Assembly: GCF_016587375.1 (NCBI RefSeq)
Contig: NZ_BNJG01000001.1
Location: forward strand, 4,346,001-4,410,000
Reading direction: 5' to 3'
From: Ktedonobacter robiniae
GTDB lineage: Bacteria; Chloroflexota; Ktedonobacteria; Ktedonobacterales; Ktedonobacteraceae
Length of the DNA stretch: 64,000 nucleotides
Below the pieces are notes generated by a model that did no database searches, had not been told where the DNA came from, and saw nothing but the letters and a program-made list of their open reading frames with translations. Position numbers and translations under genes: made by a program. Below are positions 43,405 through 51,532 of this stretch, piece by piece; the first letter of the stretch is position 1; every line of letters begins with the position of its first letter.

Positions 43405-44721
43405 CTACCCAGGACGGCCAACGTGAGGCTCTGCTCGTTGGCGAAGCATTTCCATTGCGAACCAGGCCAGGTTCAACGCGGCATTGAGATCCCGGTCGAT
43501 CACCAGTCCACAGATCTGGCACTGATAGGTGCGGTGTTTGAGCGGCATGCGTTTCTTGACATGCCCGCAGCACGAACAGCGTTTGGTGGAAGCAAACCAG
43601 CGCGAGGCGATGAAGAGATTGCCCCCGGCGTTGGCGACCTTGGTCTTCAAGAATTGCAACAGTTGCCCCATCGCTGCATCGGCAACGGCTCTGGCGAGCT
43701 TCCGGTTGGCCAGCATCCCCAGGATGTTGAGGTCTTCGATGCCGATGGCTCCACAGGTGCGCGCCAACTCGGTCGTGAACTTGTGCTGGACATCCCGCCG
43801 GATGTTGGCGATCTGCTGATGCTTGCGCGCTACCTTGAGCCGTTGCTTCTCGTAATTCTTGCTGAACAGGGTTCGCTTGCTTTGAGGGTCTTTCGTCTTC
43901 TGTTTCTTACTGAGCTTGCGCTGCAGCTTGCCGAGTTTCTTGAGATGGAGCGCGAACGGCCTTTGGTTCTCAAGCCGTCGTCCATCGCTCACCACAGCAG
44001 CTTGCTTTACGCCCACATCCACTCCCACCACTGGTTCAGGCGTTTTGGGACGCTCCCGTGTGATGTCTACTTGAACGGAGACGTACCAGTGGCCCGCTTC
44101 ACAGCAGACAGTCGCCCCCAGGATCTTGACTCGTTCGCACACGACGTGCTTGCGCTTGTTTCGCTTCTTCGTAGGAGTGGTGGCCTTCCCCTTTTCGACG
44201 AAGCGCAGCTTTTCTGCCAGGTTGACCGTTCCTAGTTTGCGCAGCAGCTTGCCTCGGTCCTTCTTCGTTTGGCGTTGATTGAGGATGAAGCGCCCTAAGC
44301 CAGGAATGGAGATCCAGTGACTGCCAACCGTGAATTTATCGTTGGAGAGGTAGAACGACTCGTGCGACTTCCCCTTTTTCTTGTACTGGGGGTAGTTCGA
44401 TCTGCCCGCGAAGAAGTTGTAGTAGGCGTTTTTGAGGTCATCGAACGCACCTTCTACCACACACTTCGTCACCTGATAGGTCCACGGATATTCTTGCTCC
44501 CGGATCTGGTTGAATTGCTTCTTGAGTGCGAGGGCATGTGGCGGTTTGAGCACGCGCTGCTCTTCGGGAACGGTTTCCTGCTCAGCTTTATACGCCTGGT
44601 ACTGCTTTTCCCACTGCTCCCGTCCCCAGTTGTAGATGAATCGCCTCGTGCCACAGGCTCGTTTGAGGTACTCCACCTGTTCGGGGGTGGGATTCATCCG
44701 GATCTTGTGCGCGGTTTTCAT
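43405..44721 (-). CDS. tnpB: RNA-guided endonuclease TnpB (IS607 type)
   Basis: 438 residues and apparently complete. N-terminal helix-turn-helix and OrfB_IS605 core (KIRMNPTPEQVEYLKRACG, RFIYNWG), RuvC-like nuclease with Asp in VVGVDVGVKQAAV, Glu in AIGIEDLNILGM, Asp in DRDLNAALNLA, and the zinc ribbon CSCCGHVKKRM..YQCQICG between them. In the family TnpB uses a guide RNA from the element end to cut target DNA beside a short motif, preserving the element in the population. It can be active even though the neighbouring recombinase is broken. ATG44721 (MKTAHKIRMNP) is the usual start. Confidence 0.92.
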   Translation of the reverse strand: MKTAHKIRMNPTPEQVEYLKRACGTRRFIYNWGREQWEKQYQAYKAEQETVPEEQRVLKPPHALALKKQFNQIREQEYPWTYQVTKCVVEGAFDDLKNAYYNFFAGRSNYPQYKKKGKSHESFYLSNDKFTVGSHWISIPGLGRFILNQRQTKKDRGKLLRKLGTVNLAEKLRFVEKGKATTPTKKRNKRKHVVCERVKILGATVCCEAGHWYVSVQVDITRERPKTPEPVVGVDVGVKQAAVVSDGRRLENQRPFALHLKKLGKLQRKLSKKQKTKDPQSKRTLFSKNYEKQRLKVARKHQQIANIRRDVQHKFTTELARTCGAIGIEDLNILGMLANRKLARAVADAAMGQLLQFLKTKVANAGGNLFIASRWFASTKRCSCCGHVKKRMPLKHRTYQCQICGLVIDRDLNAALNLAWFAMEMLRQRAEPHVGRPG

Positions 44722-45300
44722 CCTTCAGCGCCTTTTCTCCCGCTTTGCGGGAATGCCGCAGGCCAGACAATCTCGACGAAAAACAGCGGAGAATGCTCAT
44801 CACATCCTGGACAAGCTCTTGCTCTGGAGAGAGCGTCTCCGTGTTCATCACGACCAATTTCGTGTGGTGAGTCTCGCACAGATGCTTGAGCAGAGCAAAG
44901 CCAAAGCGCGCCAGCCAATCCTGGTGAGCAATGAGCGCACGCTCCACTTCTCCTGCCACAATGGCATCCACCAGAGTCAGAAACCGTTTGCGCTCAACAT
45001 CGAGACCCTCACCGATCTCCATCATCCAGTCGTCCACCACCAGCTGCTTGGAGACCGCATCGCTCGAGAGCGCTGCCCGTTGGTTCTGCAAGTCCGGCCA
45101 TTGAGCAGGACTCGACACCCGGCAAGAGGCTCTCGTTCGGCGAGCGCTGGCCGCTGAGGAAGGTTGAGCGCCGTGGCCAGATCGGTCTCATGATACTAGC
45201 GACGCCCAGAAAGCGTTCGTTTGGCTTTGAGCCTGCCTTCCCAGCCCCAGCGCTGCAACGTTTTCACGCTGACACCCACCTGCTTGGCAAACGGTGCAAC
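44588..45300 (-). pseudogene. tnpA: IS607 TnpA serine recombinase, degenerate
   Basis: Two pieces remain. 45300-45194 encodes a MerR-type helix-turn-helix (FAKQVGVSVKTLQRWGWEG, RTLSGRR) with a stop right before it and a TAG where the family has Tyr-Tyr. After a frame change, 45118-44588 encodes the catalytic domain: VSSPAQWPDLQNQRAA (with the nucleophile Ser region), GEGLDVERKRF, HQDWLARFGF, and SPEQELVQDVMSI. The sequence overlaps the tnpB start. Stop, frameshift and lost start mean it cannot make a working enzyme, so the element can move only with help in trans. Confidence 0.8.
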
Positions 45301-45366
45301 CTAAGAACACATAATAATTTTAGAGCACTTTCGCACCCTTTTTCAATACCTGGTACATATCTCCTC

Positions 45367-46059
45367 TTATGCCTCAGGTAGCACAACGGCGATATTGAAC
45401 CCATCCGTGTAGTCCTCATCCATGGCAAGCGCGATAGCGCGCAGGCGTGGATGCTTGAGCGTTTGAAGATTATACTGGTAAAGACCAGCCGCCCCCTGGT
45501 CGTCAAGCGCACTTTCGCTGAGGGCTTGTCCCGCGCGTATGCAGTTATCGGCAACGATGATGCTTCCAGGGCGACTGAGGCGAATAGCCCAGTCCAGATA
45601 GTGTGGATAGGAGGGCTTGTCTGCATCGATGAAGACCAGGTCAAAAGGGGCCTGATCTACCAGCTGGGGCAGCGATTCATGGGCGCTGCCAACGCGTACC
45701 TCGGCTCGGTCGGCGACCCCTGCCTGTTCAAACGAACGCTGAACTACTTCAGCATGAGCGGGACTGACTTCCAATGTAATCAGGCGACCAGTTGGAGGAA
45801 GTGCCCGCGCCAGCCAGATGCCGCTGTAGCCAGCCAGGGAACCTATTTCCAGAATTTTCTGAGCGTTGCAGGCTGCTGCTAAAACCTGGAGGAGCTTGCC
45901 TTGGAGCGGATTAATGTGAATGGCCGGTAGCCCTGCCTCCTTGGTTGCGGTGATGGTTGTGCGCAGCGCCTCGTCCTCGGGCGCGAAGAGCTGAACAAGA
46001 TTTTCTTCGACTTCATGTCGTATACGTGCCTGCTGCTGGAGTTCAGTTTCTTGTTGCAT
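45367..46059 (-). CDS. SAM-dependent O-methyltransferase (family 3)
   Basis: 230 residues, cytosolic. Methyltransferase fold with motif I KILEIGSLAGYSGIWLARALP, the acidic LITLEVSPAHAEVVQRSFEQAG, metal/substrate motif FDLVFIDADKPSYPHYLDW and IIVADNCIRAGQ, as in the caffeoyl-CoA/catechol-type O-methyltransferase family that uses a divalent metal and a catechol-like acceptor. The acceptor here is unknown. It sits between two mobile-element remnants; no obvious operon partner. Confidence 0.88.
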   Translation of the reverse strand: MQQETELQQQARIRHEVEENLVQLFAPEDEALRTTITATKEAGLPAIHINPLQGKLLQVLAAACNAQKILEIGSLAGYSGIWLARALPPTGRLITLEVSPAHAEVVQRSFEQAGVADRAEVRVGSAHESLPQLVDQAPFDLVFIDADKPSYPHYLDWAIRLSRPGSIIVADNCIRAGQALSESALDDQGAAGLYQYNLQTLKHPRLRAIALAMDEDYTDGFNIAVVLPEA

Positions 46060-46127
46060 TGGGTATAAAAATCCTTTTCATGAAATAGTCACTGGGCGAG
46101 AGGTGCACATGTTAATGCACGCTCTCG

Positions 46128-46433
46128 TTATATCACAGAATGTGGTCTTCCTTTCAGGCTGGTTGGGTGGTGGGGCTGGTTATGCTCCTGCATAGGGTGC
46201 TCCTTACCGGACTGGTCATTGACCAGAGCGATGCCAGTGGTGTTGCTCCCTGGATCAAGCTTGAGCCTGAGCGGGGTCAATAATGGCTGCTCTACGCTGG
46301 TCTTGAGCACAATCGTGAAGGGATAGCGTTTGAGCACGGCAGCTTTGCCCGATGAAAGCAAGATGCGTGCGCGACCTGGATGCACTGGGTTCAAAGGGTG
46401 CCGGTCGGTATCGACAACGAAAACGTAGGACAT
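46128..46433 (-). pseudogene. iscB: Truncated IscB (PLMP and RuvC-I only)
   Basis: From ATG46433 the protein reads VFVVDTDRHPLNPVHPGRARILL (the PLMP domain that opens IscB), KAAVLKRYPFTIVLK, and LDPGSNTTGIALVND, which is the RuvC-I motif with its catalytic Asp. Homology stops at about 46204; 25 unrelated residues follow before the stop. The bridge helix, HNH domain and the remaining RuvC parts are absent, so it cannot cut DNA. AAAGGAG precedes the start. The RNA region upstream is retained. Confidence 0.8.
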
Positions 46434-46740
46434 ACGATGGACTCCTTTTGCTCGTTCCCGAGCCTCAACGCGGGGCAAGCCCCTTGTTGGTAATGGTGGC
46501 CTCGACGATGTTCTCAGGCGGCACATCCGACGAGCACTGGGTATACCCACGCCCTGTTTAACCCGCCGGTTGTAGAGCTGCACGCTGGCCTCGCACGCGT
46601 AGGTACGATCTTTGACACTCCCTGAGAACGGAGCCCCATCAACGTTGATGCACGCATCAAGGTTGGTGGCTGGGTCTGGTCATGTTCGGGCCTACAGACA
46701 CCGGTGAGGATGCCTGCAAGCCCCGGCATGCATGCCGGGG
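46434..46740 (-). ncRNA. HEARO / omega RNA of the IscB remnant
   Basis: In IscB elements a ~200-300-nt structured RNA lies directly 5' of the ORF. Here the expected stems are present just before it on the minus strand: GCUCG-GGAA-CGAGC (46463-46450) and GGGG-CUUG-CCCC (46483-46472), then AAAGGAG and the iscB ATG. A perfect 20-bp palindrome at 46721-46740 marks the distal end, where the guide would be taken from flanking DNA. Assigned from location and these stems; a covariance-model search was not possible. Confidence 0.65.
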
Positions 46741-46795
46741 TCCATGACATGGAAGCGTTTGTCCAGGGTGGGAGGTCGAAAGGCTGGCTGGGGCG

Positions 46796-49700
46796 TTATA
46801 AGTGCGTGTACTCTAGAGACGTTAGTAACTGCTCGATTGTGAAAAGGTCACGCGTGGCATGGCTGCTGGCAAAGAGGTCTCGGGCCTGGTGAAGAGCGGC
46901 CAATGCCTGCTCTGTTGTGCTCTGTGTTAGACCTGGCTGAGGGGAGCGTTGGAGCAGTGAGAAGCCGTGGCTGGCCAGGGTTCGGGCATAGTCCAGGCGT
47001 AGCTGATGCTCCTGACAGAGTTGTAGCGCCTGTGCAAAGTAGTGATCACTCTGGGCATAGTTCTGGCGTGTACTCTCGATCTGTCCAAGCAGACAGTAGG
47101 CACGCTCAAGAGCGGTCTGGATCTGATTATCCTGGGCCTGTTCTAGTATTGAGTGTGCTAGCCGGGTGGCTACGGCCAGATCGCCACGCACGAAGTGTAG
47201 CTTTGCCAGGAGAAAGTTGCCCTCCAGAAGCATTTCACGTTCGATCTCCTCTTGATTCTGGGGAGTGACCGCGCGCTGTAGTGTCTGGGACACCTGGCGT
47301 AGCAGGCGTTGTTGTTGTGGCGTAGAGGGTGGTTGTGGCTGCCCTGGGTGAAAGGCGTTGGCCTGGTGTAGGCGCAGTTCGCCTAGCTTGAGGAGCGCAT
47401 AGCGAGCGTTACGTGTACTTTTGATGCCACGACTGATACGCAGCGCTTGTAGCAGATAGGTACGTGCCCTATCCAGGTCCCCTTTATCGATCTGAATGCC
47501 TGCCATTTCAAGCGTAAACCAGCTGAGGTTATCGTCGTTCTTGACTTGCTCGCATGTGGCGATACAGCGGAGCAGCAACTGCTCGGCCTCCAGTAGGTCT
47601 CCATTCTGATGTGAAAGCTCGCCAAGGTTGCCCAGGCCCAGGGCGACGATGGGCAGCTCTTCAATTCGTTCGGCCAGCTCAACCGCGCGTCGCAAGTACT
47701 TACGCGCTTCATTATGCTCACGCCTGAGCATATAGACGGCGCCTATATTGTTGCAGGTGACAGTCTGGTGGGAGACCAGTCCGGCCTGTTCAAAAATCTC
47801 AAGCGATTGAAACAGGTGGCACAGGCTTTCCTGAGTATCTCCCATGCATATTTCGACGGTACCCAGCCGCTCATAGGCGTAACCCAGCTCGACTGGATCA
47901 CCGCTTAGCGCGCGCTCAATGCGGGTCTGTGGCGCTTCGGAGGATGTAGATGGCGAATAGGGATATATACCGGGCAGCCAGTAGCCATCATGCTGCCTCT
48001 GCCCCGCCAGCGGAATTGCCGCTGAGAGAATCTCCAGGGCTTCTTGTAGTAAGCGCTGAGCTTCCTCAAAATGCCCGAGTAAGCGTAGCAGGGCCGCGTA
48101 CTGCGATTGAAGACTTGCCCAGGTTATTCCGCTAATAATGCCTGCTTCTTGCATCACAACGCGTCCCCGAATAAAGCACTCCTGGGCCAGGCGATAATTT
48201 CCGGAGGATGACCAGGTATAGCCGATCATGCGCCAGAGGAGGGCGCGAATCTGAGCTTCCTGGTGGGCCTGGTCTGCTTGTGGCATATGAGAGGGATAGG
48301 CACGTTGCATAAAACTATAATCGGCGCGGATCGAGAGCATGCTATGATAGCATGCACGTGCGATCTCATAATTCCCTAAAACCAGATTGCACTCGGCGAT
48401 ACGCTCAAGGACGCGACACACACGGAGCGGGTCTTCAACCGCTTTCTCCAGAGTGCGCGAGGCAATATGGCCTATCTGGTGCACAATGTCTTCGGTCTCG
48501 GCCTCATGAATAGGCATATAGGCAATGGCATAGAGAACCTGGCGATAAAAGTTTTGCGCCTCAGGATAAGCTGCCAGGGCATAGGCGTGATGGCCAGCTA
48601 ACTCAGCATAATGGCCAACCTGCCTGGTCTCGCCGCCACCACGTATAAGATGGTAGAGAATATCGGCCGCCAACTTCTCCTGGGGGGCCATACTATTGGC
48701 GCTCTTAATCGCTTCAACCGCGCGCCGATGAAACTGCGCTCGTCGTGCCGCTGAGAGGCGCTCATAGAGATGACTGATGATAAGCGGATGCCAGAAGTGA
48801 TAGGTAATATGCGCGCCATTCCCCTCTTCCGTCAACAGTCCCGCCTGCAATGCCTCGTCGAGGAGATCTAGAATCATGTCCTCACTATGCTCGCTTGCCA
48901 TTGGTAGCAGCAGATTCAGTTCAAAGGAGCCACCAAGCACAGCGGCCCTGTTAAGCAGTGAACGGCAGTTGGGGCTTAGCCTGTGGAGGCGGCGTTCAAG
49001 GACGGCAGAGATGCCCTCTGGTAGGGCTGAGCTAGCGAGCTCTTCTCTGATGTCCTGTTGCAGCGTAGGCTGCGAGGAGGCCCCTTTGAGGAGGGCGTCT
49101 GGTGATCCTGAGAGGGCGTGTTTGCTTATGGGAATAGTTACGAAGCGAGCAAGCTCCTCGGCGAAAAAGGGATTGCCGGCTGCCTGCTGTTGAATCGTAT
49201 GCACCAGGTCACGAGGCAGATAGGAGACAAGCGTTCCGATCTGGTCGCTAGAGAGTGGGGCGACCGGGAGATTGACCAGGGCCTGTTCCCGGCAGAGGTC
49301 CGCATTCATCGTCCGAATTTTATGCTGGGCGGTGAGCTCTTTGTCGCGACAGGTAGCGATGACGAGGATATGCTGTTGGCGGAAGTGATGAATAAGATAT
49401 GTGAGTAGGTCCAGGCTACTATCGTCCGCCCAGTGAAGATCATCCAGGACCAGGAGGAGCGGTGCCACCTGGCTTAAGCTCTCAAGGAGGTGTAAGGTGG
49501 ATTCCCACAGGTGCAGGCGATCCTGTTCAAGTGAAATCGCCGAGGGTGGCGGACTGGGATTGGTGAGAGGCGTAATCTGTGAAAGCTCAGGCAGGAGTGT
49601 GCGGAGCTGTTCCAGGTGTAATGAGAGTTTGAGAGGCTCTGAGGCTGCTGCTTCAAGTGTATGATAGGGGGAATCTGCATAGATGGGAGCAAGCTCTGGA

Positions 49701-51238
49701 ATGCTTTGCAGGAGTGTGCGGAGCAACTCGATCCAGGGGCGATAGGGAATTGTAATTTCTTGTTCAAAGGAGCGGCTCCAGGCGACGGTCCAGCCCTGAG
49801 TGTAGGCTTCCAGGCTTAGCTCCTCTGCCAGGCGTGTCTTCCCAATACCAGCCTCGCCTTGAAGCATGAGGAAATGTGGGACACGCCGTAGTGGTTGAGT
49901 CTGTGCGAGAGGAAGGGAGGATGCCTCTACGCAGACTAACTGCGGTTCTGCGCTTGTAATGGCGTGCATAACGTTGCGCAGTATCTCCTGTTCGTGTCCG
50001 CGGCCAATTAAGGGACTTCGATTGTGGCGGCTCAGCTGGAAGGATGGGCGCGCGAAATGTAAGGTCGAAGTAGCTGTGAGCGTATGAAGTACATGGGCCA
50101 CGGTGGCTGGCTCTTGCTGGGGAGCCGTCTCTGGCCTGGGTATGCCCGGTGTAGGAGAAGCAGGTACCGCAGGCATGGGGGGAGGGGAGTTCTCAGCAAG
50201 GAGAGGAACTTGCCCCTTGAGAAGGGCCTCATAGAGCTCTGTAGTCTCAGGGAGTGGCTCGCCCTCATATTCATTTTCTAATAACTTAACATGCTGAATA
50301 TAGGCTTGTAGCGCCTCCCCACGGCGATCCATATGTGTAAGCAAGATCATCAGGCGTTGGAGCGCAATCTCATTGGTTGGTTCGACGGTGCGTAAATGGT
50401 CCAGCGCCTCAATGGCGTTGATGGGCTTTTCTTCTGCGATATAGAGTTGGGCCAGGCGTAGCAACATACCTACCCAGGTCCGCTGTAAAGCATCCCGCCG
50501 TGGCGTGGCCCACTCGGAATAGAGTTCTTCCAGTAAATAGCTCCCTGCATAGAGGTTTGCGGCCTCTTCTAGCCGTTGCAGAGCTATCTCCTGGTCTGTG
50601 GCTGCGCTGGCCTCCTTGACGCGCTGCTCAAAGGCCTCGGCATCAACCCAGATGCGCGAGCTATCGGCAAGCTCTAAAATGTCGCGTTCGAGGCGGAGCA
50701 TACGCGAAGTGGCGGGGCGCTCCAGGTCAGGCTCCAATATCTGGCGTAGCTCATGAACGGCACCATTGAGGCGATTTGCGGCAATCTCAGCCTCCAGGTC
50801 AGGCCAGAGATGATATCTGATCTGTTCGCGATGCATTCTACGACCTGGGCTGCTCAGCAGATAGCCTAGCAGGGAGCGTGCGCGTTTACGATGCCAGGTA
50901 CGGCTTTCTACTGGTTCCCAGGCGTCACCTTGTTTACGCATGATGCGATACTGCCCAAGCAGATATACCCGAAGAACTGGTTCTGTCTGGGATAGATCTG
51001 AGGAAGATGGAAGAGCAGGGGTCTCTAGTGGAGCGTCCTTTGCGTGTGCGAGCTCTAGTGCGATCTCTGGTGGCAGTTTCGCGCCGATATAGCGGCTGAC
51101 TGTACGCCCTTTTTCACTCCAGTAGGCATACCAGTAGGGGCCGTGACCTGCACCTTCTCGGCATTTCCGGCAGCGTTCTTTTCCACACCGCGTGTACTGT
51201 TGACGATATGTCACTTTTCCGCTGGGTTTTCCACTCAT
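46796..51238 (-). CDS. SARP/BTAD-AAA-TPR giant regulator with N-terminal DUF6788-like zinc domain
   Basis: About 1480 residues. Order: N-terminal Cys motif GKVTYRQQYTRCGKERCRKC..GPYWYAYW (DUF6788-like, probable zinc binding); a DNA-binding winged-helix/BTAD pair as in SARP activators (~95-350, RKRARSLLGYLLSSPGRRMHREQIRYHLWP region); a linker; an AAA/STAND ATPase with Walker A GEAGIGKTRLAEE (~462-474) and Walker B LLLVLDDLHWADDSSLDLL (~590-608); and ~700 residues of TPR repeats (e.g. LGNYEIARACYHSML, EARKYLRRAVELAERI). Such STAND proteins are ATP-gated transcriptional switches that sense a ligand with their TPRs. ATG51238 (MSGKPSGK) is preferred; a TTG 12 codons earlier is possible. The target genes are unknown. 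Confidence 0.85.
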   Translation of the reverse strand: MSGKPSGKVTYRQQYTRCGKERCRKCREGAGHGPYWYAYWSEKGRTVSRYIGAKLPPEIALELAHAKDAPLETPALPSSSDLSQTEPVLRVYLLGQYRIMRKQGDAWEPVESRTWHRKRARSLLGYLLSSPGRRMHREQIRYHLWPDLEAEIAANRLNGAVHELRQILEPDLERPATSRMLRLERDILELADSSRIWVDAEAFEQRVKEASAATDQEIALQRLEEAANLYAGSYLLEELYSEWATPRRDALQRTWVGMLLRLAQLYIAEEKPINAIEALDHLRTVEPTNEIALQRLMILLTHMDRRGEALQAYIQHVKLLENEYEGEPLPETTELYEALLKGQVPLLAENSPPPMPAVPASPTPGIPRPETAPQQEPATVAHVLHTLTATSTLHFARPSFQLSRHNRSPLIGRGHEQEILRNVMHAITSAEPQLVCVEASSLPLAQTQPLRRVPHFLMLQGEAGIGKTRLAEELSLEAYTQGWTVAWSRSFEQEITIPYRPWIELLRTLLQSIPELAPIYADSPYHTLEAAASEPLKLSLHLEQLRTLLPELSQITPLTNPSPPPSAISLEQDRLHLWESTLHLLESLSQVAPLLLVLDDLHWADDSSLDLLTYLIHHFRQQHILVIATCRDKELTAQHKIRTMNADLCREQALVNLPVAPLSSDQIGTLVSYLPRDLVHTIQQQAAGNPFFAEELARFVTIPISKHALSGSPDALLKGASSQPTLQQDIREELASSALPEGISAVLERRLHRLSPNCRSLLNRAAVLGGSFELNLLLPMASEHSEDMILDLLDEALQAGLLTEEGNGAHITYHFWHPLIISHLYERLSAARRAQFHRRAVEAIKSANSMAPQEKLAADILYHLIRGGGETRQVGHYAELAGHHAYALAAYPEAQNFYRQVLYAIAYMPIHEAETEDIVHQIGHIASRTLEKAVEDPLRVCRVLERIAECNLVLGNYEIARACYHSMLSIRADYSFMQRAYPSHMPQADQAHQEAQIRALLWRMIGYTWSSSGNYRLAQECFIRGRVVMQEAGIISGITWASLQSQYAALLRLLGHFEEAQRLLQEALEILSAAIPLAGQRQHDGYWLPGIYPYSPSTSSEAPQTRIERALSGDPVELGYAYERLGTVEICMGDTQESLCHLFQSLEIFEQAGLVSHQTVTCNNIGAVYMLRREHNEARKYLRRAVELAERIEELPIVALGLGNLGELSHQNGDLLEAEQLLLRCIATCEQVKNDDNLSWFTLEMAGIQIDKGDLDRARTYLLQALRISRGIKSTRNARYALLKLGELRLHQANAFHPGQPQPPSTPQQQRLLRQVSQTLQRAVTPQNQEEIEREMLLEGNFLLAKLHFVRGDLAVATRLAHSILEQAQDNQIQTALERAYCLLGQIESTRQNYAQSDHYFAQALQLCQEHQLRLDYARTLASHGFSLLQRSPQPGLTQSTTEQALAALHQARDLFASSHATRDLFTIEQLLTSLEYTHL

Positions 51239-51532
51239 AACAAACTGTTCACTTGCGATCTGCCGTAATGGCAAGTAGAGTGATGCAATACAAGGACAGG
51301 TGTGTCGCTGTGGGTAAGGGATGTATTAGCTATTATATCCTAAGTCATCCTTTCTCACAACAACGTAGCTAAATATAGCAACAATGCGTATAGGTATAAA
51401 TGACGCTTTTGTTAGCAGTGTATAAATGCTCCTTCCCCTGTGCTAAGATAGGGGTGTAGAAAGAGAAGGATGTTTGCACTGATTGCTTACTCTAGATACC
51501 GCAAACCAGCGGGCAATGTGGAATAGGTTTGT

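Larger units (their letters stand above)
43270..45300 (-). mobile_element. IS607-family element with intact TnpB and dead TnpA
   Basis: Serine-recombinase remnant (tnpA) followed by tnpB on the same strand, with overlapping ends, the IS607 layout. Ends are estimated: the left near the truncated helix-turn-helix of tnpA (~45300), the right ~135 bases after the tnpB stop, before the PHP gene. No flanking direct repeats were found, as expected for IS607. Confidence 0.75.
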
